This document shows, in pieces, positions 41,969 through 50,618 of a stretch of DNA of 58,726 nucleotides. The notes under the pieces are model-generated. The model was not told the DNA's origin, made no database searches, and saw only the letters and a list, made by a program, of their open reading frames with translations. The position numbers and the translations under genes were made by a program. Location of the stretch: contig CAMNII010000011.1 of assembly GCA_946540435.1 (NCBI GenBank), forward strand, positions 1 through 58,726, read 5' to 3'. Each line of letters begins with the position of its first letter. The first letter of the stretch is position 1. The stretch is from an uncultured Prevotella sp. (GTDB taxonomy: Bacteria > Bacteroidota > Bacteroidia > Bacteroidales > Bacteroidaceae).

Positions 41969-42562
41969 ATGACAGAAAAGAAGACGACCGCAAAGAAGGC
42001 GGCAACCAAGAAGACCACGGCAAAGAAAGCCGACGAGCCACTGGTTGAACAGCCGAAAGCAGAAACGGCAAACGCCGAAAAACCGGAGGTCGCAAAGGCA
42101 AAAACTGCTAAGACTAAGGCCGACAAACCCAAGACGGCAAAAACCAAGGCAGCAAAGCCTAAGGCCGACGAGGTTAATCAAGAAGGCAAGAAGACCCGTT
42201 ATTCCGATGCCGAACTGGAAGAGTTCAAGGCTATCATCCACGAGAAACTCAAGTTGGCACGCCATGACTATGAGGCCATGATGCGACAGATTATGAATGC
42301 CGACGGCAACGACGTCGACGATACCTCGCCCACCTACAAGGCACTGGAAGAGGGCAGCCTGTCGCAAAGCAAAGAGGAACTCATGAATATGGCTTACCGC
42401 CAGCAGAAATTCATCAAAGGGCTGGAAGCAGCGCTGATGAGGATCGAGAACAAAACATATGGCATAGACCGCATGACTGGCGAACTCATTCCCAAAGAGC
42501 GACTCCGCGTGGTACCCCACGCAACACTCAGCGTAGCCTCGAAAAATGCCCGTAAGAAGTAA
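41969..42562 (+). CDS. DksA/TraR-like protein with Lys/Ala-rich tail and no zinc Cys
   Basis: The 197-residue protein has a low-complexity basic N-terminus (about 1-72; repeated AKKTTAKK and KPKTAKTKA, histone H1-like). Residues about 75-197 are DksA-like with a helical hairpin and a finger region (NKTYGIDRMTGELIPKERL by position, about 160-178). The usual zinc Cys are missing (GID where GIC is usual), so it would be a Cys-less DksA-type RNA polymerase modulator. It lies 8 bp after ileS and 16 bp before lspA. Confidence 0.88.
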   Translation: MTEKKTTAKKAATKKTTAKKADEPLVEQPKAETANAEKPEVAKAKTAKTKADKPKTAKTKAAKPKADEVNQEGKKTRYSDAELEEFKAIIHEKLKLARHDYEAMMRQIMNADGNDVDDTSPTYKALEEGSLSQSKEELMNMAYRQQKFIKGLEAALMRIENKTYGIDRMTGELIPKERLRVVPHATLSVASKNARKK

Positions 42563-42578
42563 TAAGAACACCAAATAA

Positions 42579-43256
42579 ATGAAATCCAAGAACGACGGCT
42601 GGATAGCCGCCATCATCGTTGTGGGCCTGCTCGTCATCGACCAGATTATCAAAATCTGGGTGAAGACGAACATGGCCCTTTATGATACCATCACCATCAC
42701 CAGCTGGTTCAAAATCTATTTCATCGAGAACAACGGGATGGCTTACGGAATGACATTCATACCAAAAGTCGCCCTGAGCCTGTTCCGCATCGCTGCCGTA
42801 GCTGCAATAGGCTACTATCTGGCAAAGCTCATCAAAGGTGAGCACCGGCGAGGATACGTCGTCTGCCTGGCCATGATTATGGCGGGAGCAGCAGGAAACA
42901 TCTTCGATTCTCTCTTCTATGGCCTGTGCTTCGATGCATCGACACCCATGCATGTTTCGCAATGGGTACCGTTCGGAACAGGCTACGCTCCAGCGCTGCA
43001 TGGAAGAGTGGTCGACATGTTCTATTTTCCACTCATCGTCACCACCTGGCCGGAATGGATGCCATGGGTGGGAGGTGACGCCTTCATCTTTTTCTCACCG
43101 GTATTCAACTTTGCCGACGCCTGCATCAGTGTCGGTGTCGTCGTCCTGATACTCTTCTTCCGGAAGGAACTGGAAAACATCAATTCCGTGGTGACGGGAA
43201 AGAAAAAAGCATCAACCGCTGAAAATGAAACAACGGAAGTTACTCAACAGTCCTGA
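42579..43256 (+). CDS. lspA: Lipoprotein signal peptidase
   Basis: The 225-residue inner-membrane aspartic protease has four or more membrane segments. Catalytic motifs are AGAAGNIFDSLFYG (Asp near residue 111) and FNFADACIS (Asp near residue 180). It is longer than E. coli LspA, with an insert between the motifs that is usual in Bacteroidetes. It cleaves prolipoproteins ahead of the lipidated Cys. The DUF4296 lipoprotein overlaps its 3' end by 32 bp. Confidence 0.95.
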   Translation: MKSKNDGWIAAIIVVGLLVIDQIIKIWVKTNMALYDTITITSWFKIYFIENNGMAYGMTFIPKVALSLFRIAAVAAIGYYLAKLIKGEHRRGYVVCLAMIMAGAAGNIFDSLFYGLCFDASTPMHVSQWVPFGTGYAPALHGRVVDMFYFPLIVTTWPEWMPWVGGDAFIFFSPVFNFADACISVGVVVLILFFRKELENINSVVTGKKKASTAENETTEVTQQS

Positions 43257-44115
43257 CGTCAGCATCTGGCTGGTTGCTGTCGTGGCTGCCATCAACTTGA
43301 TGGCATGCAAACCCGGCATACCCGGCAAATACATCCAACCCGACGAGATGGAACAGATACTCTATGAGTACCACATGGCCGACGTCATCTATAAGACACC
43401 GGGAAACGGCTATCAGGGACCCGAAATGCTCTCCTTCAAAGTGGCCATACTCAAAGAGCACGGATATACCGAAGCGGAGTTCGACTCGTCAATGGTCTAT
43501 TACATGCGACATACCGAACAGTTGCGCCAAGTATACGAGCACATCGCCGACAGGCTGAGCAAAGAAGCACTCGCCATGGGTGCATCGGTGAGCGATGTCA
43601 ACAAATACGACAAGCTCACTGAGAACGGTGACACCGCAAACATTTGGACGGGAGCACAGGCTATCGTGTTAACCACCGACAGACCCTTCAACCTCTCCAC
43701 TTTCTCAATGCCTGCAGACTCCACCTTCCTGCCCGGCGACAAGTTCATCTTCGAGTTCGACTCCAAGTTCCACTTCCAAGACGGCATGCGTGATGCGGAA
43801 GCCGTGCTGACCCTCCACTTTGCCAACGACAGCATCGCTGCGCACCACACAAAGATTAACTCGTCGAACCACTTCTCCATACAAATGGCCGACAACAAGC
43901 GTATCGGACTGAAGAAGCTGAAAGGATACTTCATCCTGAACTCAGAGAACAAGCAGTCATCATCAGCACTTCATCTGCTCGTCATGGAAAATATCCGGCT
44001 GGTACGCATGCACACACCGGAACCTGTACCTGCTCCCGTCGTCCCTGACTCAACGGCAACAGACTCAACAGCAACAGACTCCATCGTAAAACTTCAGAAC
44101 AATATACGACAATGA
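43225..44115 (+). CDS. DUF4296 lipoprotein
   Basis: The 296-residue protein has a lipobox (LMAC, Cys near residue 28). YIQPDEMEQILYEYHMAD (about 36-53 by position) and the helical region after it match DUF4296, a Bacteroidetes family encoded next to lspA. The tail is rich in Thr, Asp and Ser (TATDSTATDS repeats). Function unknown. It overlaps lspA by 32 bp and the dipeptidase gene by four bases. Confidence 0.88.
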   Translation: MKQRKLLNSPDVSIWLVAVVAAINLMACKPGIPGKYIQPDEMEQILYEYHMADVIYKTPGNGYQGPEMLSFKVAILKEHGYTEAEFDSSMVYYMRHTEQLRQVYEHIADRLSKEALAMGASVSDVNKYDKLTENGDTANIWTGAQAIVLTTDRPFNLSTFSMPADSTFLPGDKFIFEFDSKFHFQDGMRDAEAVLTLHFANDSIAAHHTKINSSNHFSIQMADNKRIGLKKLKGYFILNSENKQSSSALHLLVMENIRLVRMHTPEPVPAPVVPDSTATDSTATDSIVKLQNNIRQ

Positions 44116-45755
44116 AACGCATCATCTCAACTCTCACTCTGCTCGTAACAGCGATAGCACCAGCCTTGGCGTGCACTAACTTCATCGTCGGCAAGAAAGC
44201 ATCTGCCGACGGTTCTGTCATCTGCTCTTATAATGCCGATGACTACGGCATGTTCATCGGACTATGCCACTACACCGCAGCAAAACACCCCAAAGGCACC
44301 ATGCGCGATGTCTTCGACTGGGACAGCAACGTCTACCACGGACAGATACCCGAGGCTGCAGAGACCTACAACGTCATCGGCAACATCAACGAATGGCAGG
44401 TGACCATCGGAGAAACCACCTACGGAGGACGTGAGGAAATGGTTGACACCACAGGAATCCTCGACTACGGATCACTCATCTACATCACCCTGCAAAGGGC
44501 GAAGACGGCACGTGAGGCCATCCATATCATGACGACCCTGACCAACACCTACGGCTACAACTCCGAAGGAGAGACCTTCACCATCTGCGATCCGGAAGAG
44601 GCTTGGATCATGGAGATGATGGGCAAAGGGCCTGGCTCTAAAGGAACCGTGTGGGTCGCCATGCGCATTCCCGATGACGCCATCTGCGCACACGCCAACC
44701 AGAGCCGCATCGGAAAGTTTAACATGAACGACAAGGAGAATGTGCTCTACGCCAAGGACGTCGTCAGCTTTGCACGCCAAAAGGGTTGGTACGAAGGCAG
44801 CGACGAAGACTTCTCATGGAAATGGGCCTATGCAGCACCTGACTTCGGAGGACGTCGCTACTGCGATGCCCGCGCATGGAGCTTCTTCCGCCATTTCGAC
44901 AAAAGCTTCGACCGCTACCTGCCTTGGGCTCTCGGCGTTGACCCCGATGCCGAAGACATGCCCCTCTGGATAACACCCGACCACAAGGTCAGCGTACAGG
45001 AAGTGATGGCATGCATGCGCGACCACTACGAAGGAACTCCTCTGGCACTCGACGGCAAGGACGACATCGGAGGCGGCATCTGGCAGATGCCCTATCGCCC
45101 CACCCCGCTGTCTTTCGAAGTCGACGGAAAGAAATACTTCAACGAACGCCCCACCTCAACGCAGCAGACTGGCTTTACATACGTTGCACAGATGCGGTCG
45201 TGGCTGCCACGTGAGATTGGCGGCGTGCTCTGGTTCGGCAACGACGACGGCAACATGGTGGCCTATACCCCCATCTACTGCGGAAACACGGTGCAGCCGG
45301 AATGCTACAACACCCCCGGTGCCGATGCGGTCACCTTCTCCGACAAGAATGCCTACTGGGTGTGCAACTGGGTATCGAACATGGTCTACCCACGCTACTC
45401 ACAGATGTTCCCTTCACTCAAAGCAGTACGTGACTCTCTGGAGAACTCTTACTTCGACCAACAGGCGGAAATAGAAAAAATGGCAGAGAATCTCTATGCT
45501 ACCAACATCAAGGCTTGCCGCAAATACCTGAACGACTACAGCAATGCCAAAGCACAGGAGATGCTCGACAGATGGAAGCAGCTGGCTTTCTATCTTATCG
45601 TGAAATATAATGACATGACCGTCAAACCCGAGGCCGACGGCCACTTCCTGCGCACACCGACAGGTCTTGGCGCCCGAGTCAAGCGCATGGGCTACCCGGA
45701 GCAATATGCCCGCAAGGTGGTAGAGAACGCCCCTGAGAAATATGCCGAGAAATAG
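44112..45755 (+). CDS. C69-family dipeptidase (PepD-like), secreted
   Basis: The 547-residue protein has a signal peptide (residues 1-20, ending ALA) directly followed by Cys21 of CTNFIVGKKASADGS. In this N-terminal-nucleophile family the Cys becomes the catalytic N-terminus. ETTYGGRE (about 96-103), YGSLIYITLQRAKTAREAI and ANQSRIG fit the C69 family, which hydrolyses dipeptides. It is probably periplasmic. The start overlaps the DUF4296 stop by four bases. Confidence 0.94.
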   Translation: MKRIISTLTLLVTAIAPALACTNFIVGKKASADGSVICSYNADDYGMFIGLCHYTAAKHPKGTMRDVFDWDSNVYHGQIPEAAETYNVIGNINEWQVTIGETTYGGREEMVDTTGILDYGSLIYITLQRAKTAREAIHIMTTLTNTYGYNSEGETFTICDPEEAWIMEMMGKGPGSKGTVWVAMRIPDDAICAHANQSRIGKFNMNDKENVLYAKDVVSFARQKGWYEGSDEDFSWKWAYAAPDFGGRRYCDARAWSFFRHFDKSFDRYLPWALGVDPDAEDMPLWITPDHKVSVQEVMACMRDHYEGTPLALDGKDDIGGGIWQMPYRPTPLSFEVDGKKYFNERPTSTQQTGFTYVAQMRSWLPREIGGVLWFGNDDGNMVAYTPIYCGNTVQPECYNTPGADAVTFSDKNAYWVCNWVSNMVYPRYSQMFPSLKAVRDSLENSYFDQQAEIEKMAENLYATNIKACRKYLNDYSNAKAQEMLDRWKQLAFYLIVKYNDMTVKPEADGHFLRTPTGLGARVKRMGYPEQYARKVVENAPEKYAEK

Positions 45756-45794
45756 TAACACCCGACAGCACGTATTTATAAACAAGCATTTAGT

Positions 45795-45837
45795 ATTATT
45801 GGTGTCCGCTATCAACATTTGAGCGGGCACCAATAAT
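45795..45837. terminator. Bidirectional terminator hairpin
   Basis: ATTATTGGTG-TCCGCT (45795-45810) pairs with AGCGGGCACCAATAAT (45822-45837) with one or two mismatches. It lies between convergent genes and touches the stop codon of the minus-strand DUF4230 gene. Confidence 0.75.
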
Positions 45838-46481
45838 CATTTATCATCACCTGCCTTCTCACGACTGACGACAATGCCGACCTTGGGAAAACCAAGGGCA
45901 TGAAACAACTTCTGCAACTGTTGACGGGCGTTCTGCTCGGCGGTCTGGATATTCGACGCATTCAGACAACGGCTACGCATCGCAGCCACCGCACGGTCGT
46001 AGAGGCGCTGCCGGTCATCGTGACTCCATGAACCGCTCTCATAGAAGGAACGGGTGCGCGTCTCATCGATAAACTCATCGTCCAACAGTCGGACGGGGGG
46101 CAGCGTGACCACAAGGGAGTCACCATAGGGGCGTATCCAGTCTGGGGCAGTCTCACTCAGGTCTATGCCAAGGCGCAGCGTGCCGTAATAGATGCGGGCG
46201 AGATGGTTGTCGCCAAAGAAACCATAGCGCACCGTATCAATGAGTTCCTCGTCGGTGATGGCCAGAAACTCCCATTCACCGATATCACGGATAGACTGTA
46301 TCTGTGTCGGCGAAAGGCTCAGGCTGTTGCGATGCCCTATGCTAAGACGTGTGCCGTAGGCGGCATAAGCCAGGATGCCTGCTGCCACCAAGGCCACAAG
46401 CAACAGGGCGACAGCCACCATCCCGACGGTAGTTGACAGCCAGTGAAGGAAGTATTGAAAATTATTGCGCGGTTGATCCAT
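45837..46481 (-). CDS. DUF4230 membrane protein
   Basis: The 214-residue protein has one N-terminal membrane segment (about 20-42) and a periplasmic DUF4230 domain (IRDIGEWEFLAITDEELID, about 64-82 by position; YYGTLRLGIDL; VTLPPVRLLDDEF). The family function is unknown. It follows another DUF4230 gene by 51 bp and is probably cotranscribed; the pair may form a hetero-oligomer (inference). Confidence 0.87.
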   Translation of the reverse strand: MDQPRNNFQYFLHWLSTTVGMVAVALLLVALVAAGILAYAAYGTRLSIGHRNSLSLSPTQIQSIRDIGEWEFLAITDEELIDTVRYGFFGDNHLARIYYGTLRLGIDLSETAPDWIRPYGDSLVVTLPPVRLLDDEFIDETRTRSFYESGSWSHDDRQRLYDRAVAAMRSRCLNASNIQTAEQNARQQLQKLFHALGFPKVGIVVSREKAGDDK

Positions 46482-46532
46482 TGTCAGATTCTTTTTTATA
46501 ATAGTATATATACGAACGCATGCGTGAGGATG

Positions 46533-47183
46533 CTATTCCTTGACGAGCATCTTGATATCGCGTAATCCGAAATGACGCCGATAGGTCACCGTGATATGCT
46601 CTTCGCCATAGCCCAACTGTTCGAGCATAGGAATGAGGGTCGCTGCTGCACTATGGCGAGAAGTCTCGATAATCCCCATGTGAGCGATGTCGTTGATGAT
46701 TGCCTGACGTCCCTGCCGCTCGTAGGCCGACAGCTCCTCGTCGGAGAAATTACTGCGCAGCATGGGCACATACTGACGAATGGCAGCATGGTCTATACGG
46801 GTGCTGGTGAGAACGATGCGTGGGTCGGGCAGGATGATTTCAATATCCTCACCATTGCGGACGACACTGCTTTCATCGAAGTTGGAGAAATCTATATATG
46901 CCTTGATAGTAGCATCGATGGGAATGGCAACACGGCGGTCGCCCAAAGGAATGTCAACATTAAAATCCTTATGGAGCAGACGCCCGTCGAGCTGCACATT
47001 GTCACTATGAGTAACTATCTTATGCACCCTATACTCAGCAGTATACAGCTTTGAACACTGCCTGATCTGCTGAATCATCAGCGGAAGCGTATCGGTAACC
47101 TCTGGCAAACCATCATCGTGTCCTCCACGGCAGGCCACGGCCATGAAGAGCAGCACAGGGAAGATATAGCGGAGATATTTCAT
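46533..47183 (-). CDS. DUF4230 lipoprotein
   Basis: The 216-residue protein has a lipobox (AVAC, Cys near residue 18). LYTAEYRVHKIVTH, VAIPIDATIKAYIDFSNF and IILPDPRIVLTSTRIDH (all by position in the middle of the protein) are DUF4230 features. It differs from the downstream paralogue by its lipid anchor. Function unknown. Confidence 0.87.
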   Translation of the reverse strand: MKYLRYIFPVLLFMAVACRGGHDDGLPEVTDTLPLMIQQIRQCSKLYTAEYRVHKIVTHSDNVQLDGRLLHKDFNVDIPLGDRRVAIPIDATIKAYIDFSNFDESSVVRNGEDIEIILPDPRIVLTSTRIDHAAIRQYVPMLRSNFSDEELSAYERQGRQAIINDIAHMGIIETSRHSAAATLIPMLEQLGYGEEHITVTYRRHFGLRDIKMLVKE

Positions 47184-47205
47184 GCGGACATATTATATTT
47201 CGAAG

Positions 47206-47236
47206 CAAAGATACGACATCGTCGGCAAAAAACAAA
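47206..47236 (-). promoter_or_regulatory. Promoter of the DUF4230 pair
   Basis: Minus strand TTTG (47233-47236), a 19-bp spacer and TATCTTTG (47206-47213). The ATG is 23 bp downstream. Confidence 0.7.
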
Positions 47237-47376
47237 ATAATCAGAAGGTACCACGACCGTTTTTTACATTTTTTATTGTTTCATGATTAAACTTTCAACC
47301 TTCATGCGCATCATATAGATAGTTGCAACACAAAAAATCAATTATGTAGAACTCATAAAAAAGAAAGGAATAAACA

Positions 47377-47871
47377 ATGAAAAAGATGTTGATAGCCCTT
47401 GCAGCAGCATTCATGCTGACCACGACTGCCATGGCACAGGATAATAAGGAGACACAGAACGGTCAACGACGCTTCGACCCGAAAGAAATGATTCAGCATA
47501 TGACTAACCGTACTGCCGATCGCTACGGACTTACCGACGAACAGGCCGACAAGCTCCTCGACCTGAACACGCGTTATGCCGACAAGCTGCGTTTCAACCA
47601 AGGACCACGCCAGCGCGGACAGCGTCCCGGAGGTCAGCGGAACAACAGAGAGGCACGCCAGAACAACGAAAGCGTTGACGGACTGACCGCAGCCACACGC
47701 CCCAGCCGCGAAGAAATGGAAGCTCGCAGGAAGCAGGCAGAGGAAGACCGCAAGGCTTATAATGCCGAACTCAAAGAAATCATGACGGCCGAGCAATATG
47801 CAAAATACGAGACTGACCAGCAACAGATGCGCCAACGCTTTCAACAACGGCAGCCCCGCAACAGACAATAA
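47377..47871 (+). CDS. DUF4890 periplasmic protein (Spy/CpxP-like)
   Basis: The 164-residue protein has a signal peptide (ending AMA|QD) and a highly charged helical mature part rich in Arg, Gln and Glu. Residues 40-70 (LTDEQADKLLDLNTRYADKL by position) and MTAEQYAKYE near the end resemble the two LTxxQ-type repeats of Spy/CpxP-like periplasmic chaperones; the DUF4890 label fits. Role is likely envelope stress or protein holding (inference). Confidence 0.75.
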   Translation: MKKMLIALAAAFMLTTTAMAQDNKETQNGQRRFDPKEMIQHMTNRTADRYGLTDEQADKLLDLNTRYADKLRFNQGPRQRGQRPGGQRNNREARQNNESVDGLTAATRPSREEMEARRKQAEEDRKAYNAELKEIMTAEQYAKYETDQQQMRQRFQQRQPRNRQ

Positions 47872-47941
47872 AAGAAAACATGTTTCATAGACTTTGGTTC
47901 AATAGGTAAGATTGTTAGGATTCAAAAAGGAAGATTGTTGG

Positions 47942-47976
47942 CACCTGCGGAAGGATATTCCGCAGGTGTTTTTTTT
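47942..47976 (+). terminator. Intrinsic terminator
   Basis: CACCTGCGGAA (47942-47952) pairs with TTCCGCAGGTG (47958-47968), followed by eight T. It ends the DUF4890 transcript. Confidence 0.92.
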
Positions 47977-48114
47977 GCATGTCGCCCGGTGCTCACACTC
48001 GGCGGAGCTGCGGAGCATCGAAAAGATGCAAGCAGTTTAGTTATTTTTAAATAAAATCTTCACGCTCGAGAAAACAAACACGTTCGTTTTCTTCTCACTT
48101 AATCAGATTTTTCG

Positions 48115-48122
48115 TATCTTTG
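48115..48122 (+). promoter_or_regulatory. -7 element of the DUF4738 lipoprotein gene
   Basis: TATCTTTG followed by CA, 23 bp before the ATG. No well-spaced -33 TTTG. The rest of the gap 47977-48114 holds nothing recognised. Confidence 0.55.
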
Positions 48123-48145
48123 CAAAATCATAAAGCATATAAACA

Positions 48146-48706
48146 ATGAAGCACATTAATATCTACACCCTTTTCCTGCTCATGGCGGCTGCCACGCTGA
48201 CCGCATGCAAGAAGGAAGAAGTGAAACCACAACGGATGGTGGTTGCCAAGCCGGAGCCGCCGAAGCCTATGGGTACGCAACAACTGGACAGTCAGGACCG
48301 AACGGAAGTTCATGCCTGGCGAGGCAATGAATACACGGTCAGCATCAAACGCTCGGCTGATGAGTCCATGCCCGTCGTCGATGATGGCACAGGCGTGAAA
48401 TACTACGACAATCGTATCACGGTCAGTGTGAAACGGGCTGACGGCTCATCATTCTACAGCCGCACCTTTACAAAGAATGACTTTTCCTCATTCCTGAGCT
48501 CAGCGGCTATGAAGTCGCGCGTACTCTATGCCATTACTCTCCATGAAGTGAGCAACGAGGCTCTGCAGTTCGTGGCATGCGTCGGATCGCCGGACGCCTC
48601 GAGCGACGACTACCAGTTGCTGGAGATACGCCTTTCAGCTGACGGCTCGGAGCGTATCAAGGAAACAGCCATCCTCGACCGTGAAGTCGTTGACGATGAA
48701 GTGTAG
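48146..48706 (+). CDS. DUF4738 lipoprotein
   Basis: The 186-residue protein has a lipobox (LTAC, Cys near residue 21), a Lys/Pro linker (VKPQRMVVAKPEPPKP) and a single beta-rich domain containing YYDNRITVSVKRADGSSFYSRTFTK (about 90-114 by position), as in DUF4738. Function unknown. It is monocistronic with a promoter and a strong terminator. Confidence 0.8.
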   Translation: MKHINIYTLFLLMAAATLTACKKEEVKPQRMVVAKPEPPKPMGTQQLDSQDRTEVHAWRGNEYTVSIKRSADESMPVVDDGTGVKYYDNRITVSVKRADGSSFYSRTFTKNDFSSFLSSAAMKSRVLYAITLHEVSNEALQFVACVGSPDASSDDYQLLEIRLSADGSERIKETAILDREVVDDEV

Positions 48707-48740
48707 ACAGGCATGAGGAAGGAAAACAGCTGATAAGAAA

Positions 48741-48774
48741 AGAGCCCTCACTTATTGGAGGGCTCTATTTTTTT
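48741..48774 (+). terminator. Intrinsic terminator
   Basis: AGAGCCCTC (48741-48749) pairs perfectly with GAGGGCTCT (48758-48766), followed by A and seven T. Confidence 0.92.
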
Positions 48775-48844
48775 GCGTTACCATGAGTGCCATGAACACC
48801 TGCAAAGAATAATTACTGCTTTTGCTGTTATTAAGAATAACTAT

Positions 48845-49228
48845 TCATCCTTTCAGCAGTTTCTGGCGGGTACTCTCGAAGCTCTTGGGACCTCGTGAGA
48901 TCAGGCAGAGGTTGACCAGGCAGTTGGCAACCAACTCGGCCTCGCTCAGATCAACACCTCTCTCCTTGACGACGTCCTTACCGAGGCAGACCTCCCAAGT
49001 GGTATCGAAGTTTGCGTCCTCAGCTCCCATATATTGGTTGTCGCTGCCGGGAACTTTGATAATCTTGTATCGGATACTCTTTTTCGATGCGACGGGGTGC
49101 ATGGCTACAGCGATGTCGTAGGCCTCCTGCAACTCGTTGCGAAACTTACTTGTGCCTGGGAACATCTCATTGATGACGGGCATGAGCTCATCGAAGGAGT
49201 AAGACTGAAGGAGTTGTGAGAATGTCAT
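48845..49228 (-). CDS. Conserved small protein of unknown function
   Basis: From the ATG at 49228 the protein has 127 residues, with no signal peptide or membrane segment. It begins with a helical segment (LLQSYSFDELMPVINEMF), has SKKSIRYKIIKVPGSDNQYMG-like beta region in the middle (by position 60-80), and a C-terminal helix pair. I do not recognise the family with confidence. It starts 25 bp after ribH and is likely cotranscribed with the TPR gene and ribH. An upstream ATG at 49294 overlaps ribH. Confidence 0.65.
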   Translation of the reverse strand: MTFSQLLQSYSFDELMPVINEMFPGTSKFRNELQEAYDIAVAMHPVASKKSIRYKIIKVPGSDNQYMGAEDANFDTTWEVCLGKDVVKERGVDLSEAELVANCLVNLCLISRGPKSFESTRQKLLKG

Positions 49229-49253
49229 AACTGGCGTGGGTGTTTCTGCAATT

Positions 49254-49730
49254 TTAGAACTTTGCCATCTTGATAGCCACCACAGCACATTCATCGCCTT
49301 TGTTGCCCAACCGGCCTCCGCTTCGGTCCTGAGCCTGCTGGAGGTCGTTGGTGGTGAGCAGCCCGTAGACTACAGGTATCTCACTCTTGGTGTTGATATT
49401 GGCGATGCCGGCGGTGACGCCTTGGCAGATATAGTCGAAATGGGGAGTTTCTCCACGGATGACGCATCCGAGGATGATGACGGCGTCGTAGCCTCCGTTG
49501 AGCACCATCTGATGGGCGCCGTAGATAAGTTCAAAGCTGCCGGGGACGGTCTTCACGTGGATATTCTCGGTGAGGGCTCCATGCTTCTCGAGTGTGCTCA
49601 CGCAGCCGCTGAGGAGTGCTCCGGTTATCTCCGGGTTCCATTCAGCAACAACAATCCCGAAGCACATGTTACTGGCATCGGGAACGTTGTTGGTATTGTA
49701 ATCAGAAAGATTGTGCAGTGCTGTAGCCAT
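49254..49730 (-). CDS. ribH: 6,7-dimethyl-8-ribityllumazine synthase
   Basis: The 158-residue protein has NICFG-type VAEWNPEIT (about 30-38), [15 protein letters not shown] (about 62-76), [16 protein letters not shown] (about 85-100) with the catalytic His, and [11 protein letters not shown]. This is the penultimate enzyme of riboflavin synthesis, forming 60-mer or pentamer assemblies. Other rib genes are not in the window. It starts 5 bp after the TPR gene. Confidence 0.96.
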   Translation of the reverse strand: MATALHNLSDYNTNNVPDASNMCFGIVVAEWNPEITGALLSGCVSTLEKHGALTENIHVKTVPGSFELIYGAHQMVLNGGYDAVIILGCVIRGETPHFDYICQGVTAGIANINTKSEIPVVYGLLTTNDLQQAQDRSGGRLGNKGDECAVVAIKMAKF

Positions 49731-49735
49731 AATGG

Positions 49736-50437
49736 TTAGCGTGATGCACGCTCGATGTACTTATCTACTTCGCCACTCTGGACAACTGCTGAGTTGACGT
49801 ATTTCTCTTTTACCTCTTTGTAGAGGCTGAGGGCTTCTGCTTTCTTATCCTGGTTTTCGAGGATCTTCGCAGCCTGCATCAGGAAGGTAGCTGAAATGCT
49901 GTAGTTGACGCCGTTTGCCGATGCCTTGTCAGCCATTTTGGCGGCCTTCTTCAGGGCGCTGACAGCCTTGTCGTACTGCTCAACATGTGCATAGGCATTT
50001 CCTAAGGCAGCCTGTGTGGCGGGACCAACCATCTGGTCGTCGGCCACGTTGTATTTCTCGAGATACTTCACGGCATTCTCCCACTGGTCGAGATTGGCAT
50101 AGCAGAGTCCGGCATAGAGGTTGGCCAGGTTGCCGGCATCAGTACCGCTATAGTCGCTTGCAATCTTGAGGAAGCCATCATAGGTGGCACTGTCGCCATT
50201 GAGGGCTACATCGAACATGTCTTGTCCGAAGAGTTCCTGTCCTACTGCGAGAGCCGTGCTGGCCTTGTTAGCCTTGGGAACGGAGACGTAGTTATGGAAG
50301 GCGAAGACGCCTACGATTAGTAAGATAACAGCCGCGAGGGCGATAAACACTTTCTTCCCATGTTTCTGGAAGAAGGCTTCTGAGGCATTGATTACTTCGT
50401 TAGCCTCTACAATTCCTTTTTCGTTGTTTTTTGCCAT
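49736..50437 (-). CDS. TPR-repeat membrane protein
   Basis: The 233-residue protein has a cytosolic N-terminus (about 1-27), a membrane segment (about 28-48, [19 protein letters not shown]) and three or four TPR motifs (about 95-220; [26 protein letters not shown] by position). It is YfgM-like in architecture. The gene order TPR-ribH divergent from recF is conserved in Bacteroidetes. The promoter is at 50487-50518. Confidence 0.85.
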   Translation of the reverse strand: MAKNNEKGIVEANEVINASEAFFQKHGKKVFIALAAVILLIVGVFAFHNYVSVPKANKASTALAVGQELFGQDMFDVALNGDSATYDGFLKIASDYSGTDAGNLANLYAGLCYANLDQWENAVKYLEKYNVADDQMVGPATQAALGNAYAHVEQYDKAVSALKKAAKMADKASANGVNYSISATFLMQAAKILENQDKKAEALSLYKEVKEKYVNSAVVQSGEVDKYIERASR

Positions 50438-50486
50438 TTTATTATTATATTTTTATCTTTTGTTTGCTTATACGCATTGGGCGTGG

Positions 50487-50518
50487 CAAAATTACTCAAA
50501 ATCTCTCACATACTGAAA
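50487..50518 (-). promoter_or_regulatory. Promoter of the TPR-ribH operon
   Basis: Minus strand TTTC (50515-50518), a 20-bp spacer and TAATTTTG (50487-50494). Confidence 0.6.
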
Positions 50519-50534
50519 TTTTATTCAGACTTTT

Positions 50535-50566
50535 TTTGTTTTTCATGGATAAAACATGTAACTTTG
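50535..50566 (+). promoter_or_regulatory. Promoter of recF
   Basis: TTTG (50535-50538), a 20-bp spacer and TAACTTTG (50559-50566). The leader to the ATG at 50619 is about 50 nt. Confidence 0.75.
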
Positions 50567-50618
50567 CACGAAAATTATGCCTGCCGCCGCCTTTGAAAGG
50601 CAGGAATTGAGCGTCAAC

